Source: Symsagittifera roscoffensis
Taxonomy: Eukaryota > Xenacoelomorpha > Acoela > Convolutidae
Direction: 5' to 3'
Assembly: GCF_963678635.1 (NCBI RefSeq)
Contig: NC_087070.1
Span: 248,001 to 312,000 of the forward strand
DNA: 64,000 nt
A model generated the notes under the pieces. It was not told where the DNA came from and did no database searches. It saw nothing but the letters and a program-made list of their open reading frames with translations. Position numbers and translations under genes: made by a program. Shown piece by piece: positions 59,534 to 64,000 of this stretch (position 1 is its first letter; the number at the start of each line of letters is the position of its first letter).

Positions 59534-60855
59534 CCGTTTGCACTGTGCCAATGCATACGAGAAGCCTGACAGCATCAGGAAGGAGGCACAACGAGGGAGT
59601 CATGAGATGGAACAACATCTTGAGGAACCTAGCAAATCGAAATGCCGGAAGGATGATCCTCATGGACATTGAACATGAGTTGAGAGCCATGGATCAGGCC
59701 AGACTGACCACGGATGACATCCACTTCGACAGTATCGAAGGACAAGCTTGGTTGAATCGAGTCTTCCAAGAACGGTTGGAGGAGCTGGAAGCAGAACTCT
59801 TTGACACAGTAGTGCTGAAGGAAGAGGGAACGGCGAGTGATGCGGTAATTACCACCTTTGTGCCTCCTAGCCTGGAAACACGCCTGGGTACGGTCCCAGC
59901 CGTCACGAATTACCGACATCAAAGCTCCAGCGAACCAGGTCGAAGAACAGACGTGCAGTATCGGTTGGGAGAAGCACCGATGAGGAGAACAATTCATCCT
60001 AGGAGAAGGATAGGACCTGTCAACCAACCAATCGAAGAAGTAGCCGGCACATCTAGATCGGACACTAGATCGGAGACGACGAGTACCAGTCGAGAGGAAA
60101 GACCGAGCAGAGGCTCATTGTTGTGGTCGAGGTCCATACCGTCTCCTTGGCATATATACAAAGACGAACTAATGAAGCTGGATCTCCAGAGAGTAAGCTT
60201 CATCGAAGATGCAAGGAGGATGTTGAATGGAGCGACGCTATCCGTCAGCAGATTGTACTCGATAACCGGCGTAGACTGGTTGATAGCCGCTGGCATAAAT
60301 TTCAGCTCCACGACGGCCTTGAGATTTGCTGATTTGGAGGGACTGCCCTCTAACAACACGATGGGACCAGTGAATGCGAGACCGTTGCAAGATGTGAGAT
60401 TGAACCATGATGAGGGGAATCGTGAAGAGAGACCAGGAAGATTCCTGACGGCGAGAGCGCCGATTGGACAACACGTGAAGATATTTAGGCAGCTGACGAC
60501 ACCACCTGGTCATGTGAAGGAGAGAGTGTACCCAAAACTAGTGAACCAAGATGGTGATGCCCAGAGATATGGCGGATTGACAGCGATAAAGAAAGATGAG
60601 ACCATCTTCGCCGCCTATGACAAAGCAGAGATGAGGAAGGCCAAAATCATGGTAGTAGCGAATTCAGAGTTAGTGTACACCTCCAAGTCTTTGTTTTGGC
60701 CGGACGTCGTAATGTTGGCCGCGGTTGACCTAGACCTATTGCAATCAGTGTCTTTGGCTATAGGGGTACAAAGGCAGACAGAAATGAACCCAATTACGAT
60801 TGTGTTTGCTGGCATCAATGACCACCGCCGTGAAAAGAATTTCCAGGACGAGTGA
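59479..60855 (+). CDS. Copy C ORF2: end of SGNH-like domain 1, linker and start of domain 2
   Basis: The frame completes SGNH domain 1 with TTDDIHFDS (Asp 59713, His 59722). It reads the Ser/Arg linker (AGTSRSDTRSETTSTSREER) and the conserved GVDWLIAAGINFSSTTAL in one piece. It then enters SGNH-like domain 2 (IMVVANSELVYTSKSLFWPD, VFAGINDH). At about 60823 a deletion of about 5.5 kb joins GINDH directly to the ORF2 tail in another frame, so the domain is cut off after block III. Confidence 0.75.
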   Translation: MGVCLFTTLWQKFSCAVLTVCTVPMHTRSLTASGRRHNEGVMRWNNILRNLANRNAGRMILMDIEHELRAMDQARLTTDDIHFDSIEGQAWLNRVFQERLEELEAELFDTVVLKEEGTASDAVITTFVPPSLETRLGTVPAVTNYRHQSSSEPGRRTDVQYRLGEAPMRRTIHPRRRIGPVNQPIEEVAGTSRSDTRSETTSTSREERPSRGSLLWSRSIPSPWHIYKDELMKLDLQRVSFIEDARRMLNGATLSVSRLYSITGVDWLIAAGINFSSTTALRFADLEGLPSNNTMGPVNARPLQDVRLNHDEGNREERPGRFLTARAPIGQHVKIFRQLTTPPGHVKERVYPKLVNQDGDAQRYGGLTAIKKDETIFAAYDKAEMRKAKIMVVANSELVYTSKSLFWPDVVMLAAVDLDLLQSVSLAIGVQRQTEMNPITIVFAGINDHRREKNFQDE

Positions 60856-61108
60856 GCGTGGTGGAAATGAGAAGGCAGAGATGCTGAAAGAAGATTTGGA
60901 GAGAAACGTGACGTTGTGTCTCCACAACAGTTTCTGCAGAAACAGAGAATCCAACGTGGATCCCCTACCTTGCTGTAAACAGAGGGTAGAAGAGCAGAAG
61001 TGTTGGAGGACGGCTTCCAACAGCGTCAGGATAGCCAACGATGTGCTACAAGACACGGAAACCGAAAGTGCGGAGGCAGTATCACAGGAGGAAGAAATGG
61101 AACATTGA
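60800..61108 (+). pseudogene. Copy C ORF2 C-terminal tail (Cys-rich), after large deletion
   Basis: From about 60823 the frame gives MTTAVKRISRTSERGGNEKA and the conserved tail CLHNSFCRNRESNV, PLPCCKQRVEEQKCW, EEEMEH with the natural TGA. It is fused out of frame to domain 2. The junction lies in TGACCACC, a short sequence present at both parental sites in copy A, which suggests microhomology-mediated deletion. Confidence 0.7.
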
Positions 61109-61901
61109 TGAATGGTCGAGAAAACAAGAGGCAACAAGAAAGAAAATTAGAAGAATTTAGAAGTTTTAGAACTTCTAAACGACGAAAAAAGAAGAGAACA
61201 AAGGAGTGATGAAGAAAAGTTAAAACTCAGAATTGTTTTATGTGTGTGAAAAACTCAAGTGAGAAACCAAGCAACCAAGTTGTAATTGAAAACTGAAACA
61301 TTTAGTTGAGTTCTGAAATTGTTGCATTTGTAAATTTGCATTTTGATTTTAGTTGAAGTGGCTTTAAAGACAATCACTTATTATTTATTTAGAAAAGCTT
61401 AAGGGAAGAGTATATTTAAATATTCCAGCCTGCATGATTGTTTTTAATCACTTAGGAAGACTGATCACTTTGTGGTGACGTGGAAGGCTTGAGTAATCTC
61501 TCGAAGAGGGAGATTGTTTCATTGTTCTTTCTAACCACAGAGTTTCTTAGTTTTAATATTCAGGACAATAACAAGCAAGATTTCCGAAGGGAAGAAGCAT
61601 AATAGGATAATTTTAGCTTGTTGGTTGGCAGGACTGTCCTGCAAGCCAACACCTTTTAAATCTAAGAGAAAGAAGTTTTAATCGGGACATTGACACTGGG
61701 AGTCAGAAAATGTGCAGATTAATGAAAGAATTTGAAGGCTATAATGATGTAGTATGATGCCATTTATATTCTGCAGTGAGTCGATGTGACGTGGATAAAA
61801 AAAATTTCGTGCATTTTGTAAATTCTGTTCGATGACACTGTAACCATTTTATGAACATTGCGCGATTCAATGAGGACATTGACCGGACTGTCCGGGGAGT
61901 A
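61109..61901 (+). other. Copy C 3' untranslated region
   Basis: It aligns with the A and B 3' regions. There is no ORF. It holds AATCTCTCGAAGAGGGAGATT, able to form an 8-bp hairpin at about 61495-61516, and ends in the CTGTCCGGGGAG tract at 61888-61899. Confidence 0.6.
61888..61899 (+). promoter_or_regulatory. Candidate polypurine tract of copy C
   Basis: CTGTCCGGGGAG lies two bases before the LTR start, as in A and B. Confidence 0.55.
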
Positions 61902-62961
61902 TGTGACATTCGACCAGAATGTGAAAAATGCAACCTCTGCAGAATTCGGAATTTCAGCAGTAAGCCTTCCGGATTGGTGGTTTTTGAGAACTAAGAGCGT
62001 TATTGGAACGTTTGGCCAGACGGTGAGGGCTGGAATATTCTAGTATTTTAAAATTTCAAAAATTCGAATGATGACGTCACATTTCTGAGAAATGCTGAAA
62101 CGGCCATTTTGACAGAAAACGAGAGAGAAAACACAACAACAATATTCGTTGGAATAGACTAGGTGAACGACAAGCCTTGTGACATTCGACCAGAATGGAC
62201 AAAATGCAATCTCTGCAGACTTCGAATTTTTAGCAGTGAACCTTTCGAGTTAATGATTTTGAAGGATTAACGACGTTATTCAGATGATTAGCAGAACGGT
62301 GACGGTCAGGATATTCCCGTATTTTAAAATTTTAAATTTTCGAAGTGATGACGTAACATTTCTGAGAAATGTCAGAAACGGCCATTTTAGCAAAAAGAAC
62401 TAAGAAAAACAGAACAACATTAGCTGCGCTAACAACAACTACGGAATTGAGATTGAAAAACGACAGCGAGTTACAGAGTAACAGAGAACACTCCGAGTTG
62501 CAACTATTGTACTGCTACAATAGTTGCAAGGCCGTTGCGAGCAACGGTGAAGGGTGAGAAACCAGCCTTCCGGATTAGGAGGAAATCAAGATTAACGAGC
62601 TTGATTCAGCGGATTCGTCAATCCGGAAGGGTAAAGGAACTAGAACTTTTATCCTGTTGCATAAACTTTTAGCTTCCTGTTATGTCCTGACTTGAATTTA
62701 ATTAATATCTAGATTTATTTTGATAAGGATGAGAAGCTAGGAGTTGGGGGAAAGGGTTGATTCATCTTCGATGGAGATGATGATTTTTATCGACCCGATA
62801 CAGTAACGTTTTTGTCGACCCGATGTTGGAAAAGACCACCGAAAAGTACTGGCTTGGTAGAGACGGTGAAAAGCATGCAAAGCTCTGTTTAGACGCTAGA
62901 CAGTCGTCTTAAGACTTAGTTTTGTTATCCGTCGATATGTATCTTCCGGGCGAATGTTACA
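61902..62961 (+). repeat. Copy C 3' LTR (C-type, 1060 bp, internal deletion)
   Basis: It starts TGTGACATTCGACC and ends CGAATGTTACA, with the inner U3 repeat at 62178 (276-bp offset). About 130 bp are missing at about 62791, where TTTTTATC jumps to CGACCCGATACAGTAACG. The hairpin cluster is at 62498-62630. Confidence 0.9.
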
Positions 62962-63055
62962 AACGCTCTGTTTAGACGTTAGCCAGTCGTCTGCCAGTCG
63001 TCTTAGGACCTAGCTTTATTTTCCGTCGATATGTATCTTCCGGGCGAATGTTACA
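62962..63055 (+). repeat. Target duplication and last part of copy B's 3' LTR
   Basis: AAC (62962-62964) repeats 42746-42748. GCTCTGTTTAGACGTTAGCC...GGGCGAATGTTACA is the A-type LTR end, with an 11-bp internal duplication (GCCAGTCGTCT twice). Joined to 41942-42748 it restores an A-type LTR of the expected length. Next is TTG, the duplication of copy B. Confidence 0.85.
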
Positions 63056-64000
63056 TTGGCTAATTTTTTAACATGATGATTTAGAACCAAAATGTATGTG
63101 AATTATTGCACATTACACTCGTAAATTGATGTATTATCGTCCTTTAGATTAGTTTATTGTAAAAATCCTGATGATGCACATACTTGCGAAAACGTGTAAC
63201 ATTCGTCTACTGTAGTCACACATGAGGCTTAAGAAAAATAGGCCCTATAACCATTGGCTCAAGAGTCAGGGACACTATCTCTTGTGTTTTTCTACCTCAA
63301 GAACAGTCGGAGCCAATTCGGTTCGCTTGCGACATGAGACTGGAACCCGTTACAGCTTAAAGGCCACTACCAAAATACCCCCCACTCTAGAAATAAAAAC
63401 GTCCCCATACTTAGGTCTCGAAATACCCAAAATATATGAACGCCGTTAAAAACCGGGTCGGAACAATCCGCTTAGTTACTTTTTATTGGACAGTGGAACT
63501 TTGATCCATTTCAGATGGATCAACCTAAAACTCGCCTTATCTCAACATAACTATCATAAAATACACTCGAGAAATTTAAATTGAGAACTCACATGTCGAT
63601 GCACTTGAGTATGAGGAGTAACTAAAAGATAAGCAGCTTGAGAATCAAATAATATAACTAAATAAGTTTGATGCTAATTAGTTTTAACAACAGAAGTAAG
63701 TTCTGTCTCAAGAATCGAAGTTTCTGAATGAACCATTGGGACACTCGAGTTGCCCACTGTTCCATTGAAGGTTCACTCCTTTCCGTTCGAATAGTCGTCC
63801 TTTCTCAAGTCTGTATTCTATTCTCCTGTTTTCAGGATAAGACAGCTCTACTCTCTGATTATTTCGTATCGAGAAATTGTGAATAGCAATTTCCTGTCTT
63901 TTTCTTGAGTAGTTTCCCGCAATTGTTAATTCGGTCGTTCTGATTTTTGATTTTTGCGTTTTCAGTTGGTTCGAGAAAACTGAGCATGACAGGCTCCATT
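63056..64000. other. Flanking DNA: probable Penelope-like 3' region, then unassigned sequence
   Basis: It starts with TTG, matching 19313-19315, so it should continue the PLE remnant. A hammerhead-like CTGATGA...GAAA motif is at 63168-63207. Beyond about 63210 I recognise nothing. The 75-codon frame at 63222-63449 has no recognisable features. AT-rich, gene-poor sequence runs to a possible splice acceptor near the end. Confidence 0.5.
63959..63965 (+). promoter_or_regulatory. Possible nematode-type 3' splice site near window end
   Basis: TTTTCAG follows a T-rich stretch and is followed 20 nt later by ATG ACA GGC TCC at 63986. TTTTCAG is close to the nematode acceptor consensus, so a host gene (or trans-spliced leader exon) could start here. 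The window ends too soon to test this. Confidence 0.3.

Larger units (their letters stand above)
44985..62961 (+). mobile_element. Giant LTR retroelement, copy C (nested in copy B's 3' LTR)
   Basis: It runs from a full C-type 5' LTR (44985-46181) to the 3' LTR (61902-62961). AAC flanks it on both sides (42746-42748 before the LTR array, 62962-62964 after). By eye its LTRs differ less than those of B, in keeping with a later insertion. It has the most complete gag-pol of the three, but a deletion at 57380 removes the pol linker and half of the macro domain, and a deletion of about 5.5 kb at 60823 removes most of ORF2. Confidence 0.92.

Noticed and set aside
63222-63449. 75-codon plus-strand frame in the 3' flank
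   Set aside because: No motif, no splice sites framing it and ordinary composition; a frame of this length is expected by chance.

Overview
The window is animal nuclear DNA, most likely from a nematode. The pointers are a TTTTCAG-type splice acceptor in the only flanking sequence, and an ORF2 polyprotein that resembles, from memory, uncharacterised Caenorhabditis proteins; the genus is a tentative guess. I see no rRNA, tRNA, CRISPR array or complete host gene. Almost all 64 kb is three decayed copies (A, B, C, all on the + strand) of one giant LTR retroelement of the Ty3/gypsy type. From the parts kept in different copies, an intact element would be about 25 kb.

Reconstructed order: LTR (about 0.9 or 1.2 kb, TGTGACATTCG...CGAATGTTACA); a structured 3 kb leader; a single-frame gag-pol (basic and coiled-coil N-terminus, RG-rich segment, capsid, two CCHC knuckles, second coiled coil, DTG protease, reverse transcriptase, RNase H, a long acidic linker with 22-residue LSGE repeats, HHCC/D-D35-E/GPF integrase, a second acidic linker and a macro-like domain); a gap of about 390 bp; ORF2, a polyprotein of about 3,000 residues in the env position (helical N-terminus, coiled coil, an SGNH/GDSL hydrolase-like domain, a second more degenerate SGNH-like domain, a long helical part and a Cys-rich C-terminus); about 0.8 kb of 3' untranslated region; a CCGGGGAG tract; LTR.

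Layout: copy A is 1-18670 (its 5' end lies outside). A Penelope-like (PLE) GIY-YIG remnant is 18671-19315. Copy B starts at 19316 and its 3' LTR begins at 41942, but that LTR is split: 41942-42748 is its first part and 62965-63055 its last part. Copy C (44985-62961), preceded by two extra truncated LTR units (42749-44984), sits inside that LTR with an AAC target duplication. B itself sits in the PLE 3' region with a TTG duplication, so the PLE flank resumes at 63056. Order of events: PLE remnant, then B, then C; A is a separate neighbour.

Every copy is defective, in different places. A has lost part of RNase H and the integrase C-terminus. B has lost the protease, the SGNH serine and the ORF2 coiled coil, and has a tripled RT segment. 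C has lost half of the macro domain and about two thirds of ORF2. A and B share several lesions that C lacks. The points of most interest are the accessory domains (macro-like plus two SGNH-like), the hairpins and TCCGGAGGGGTC motifs recurring through LTR and leader, and a PPT-like 12-mer repeated inside pol in two reading frames.
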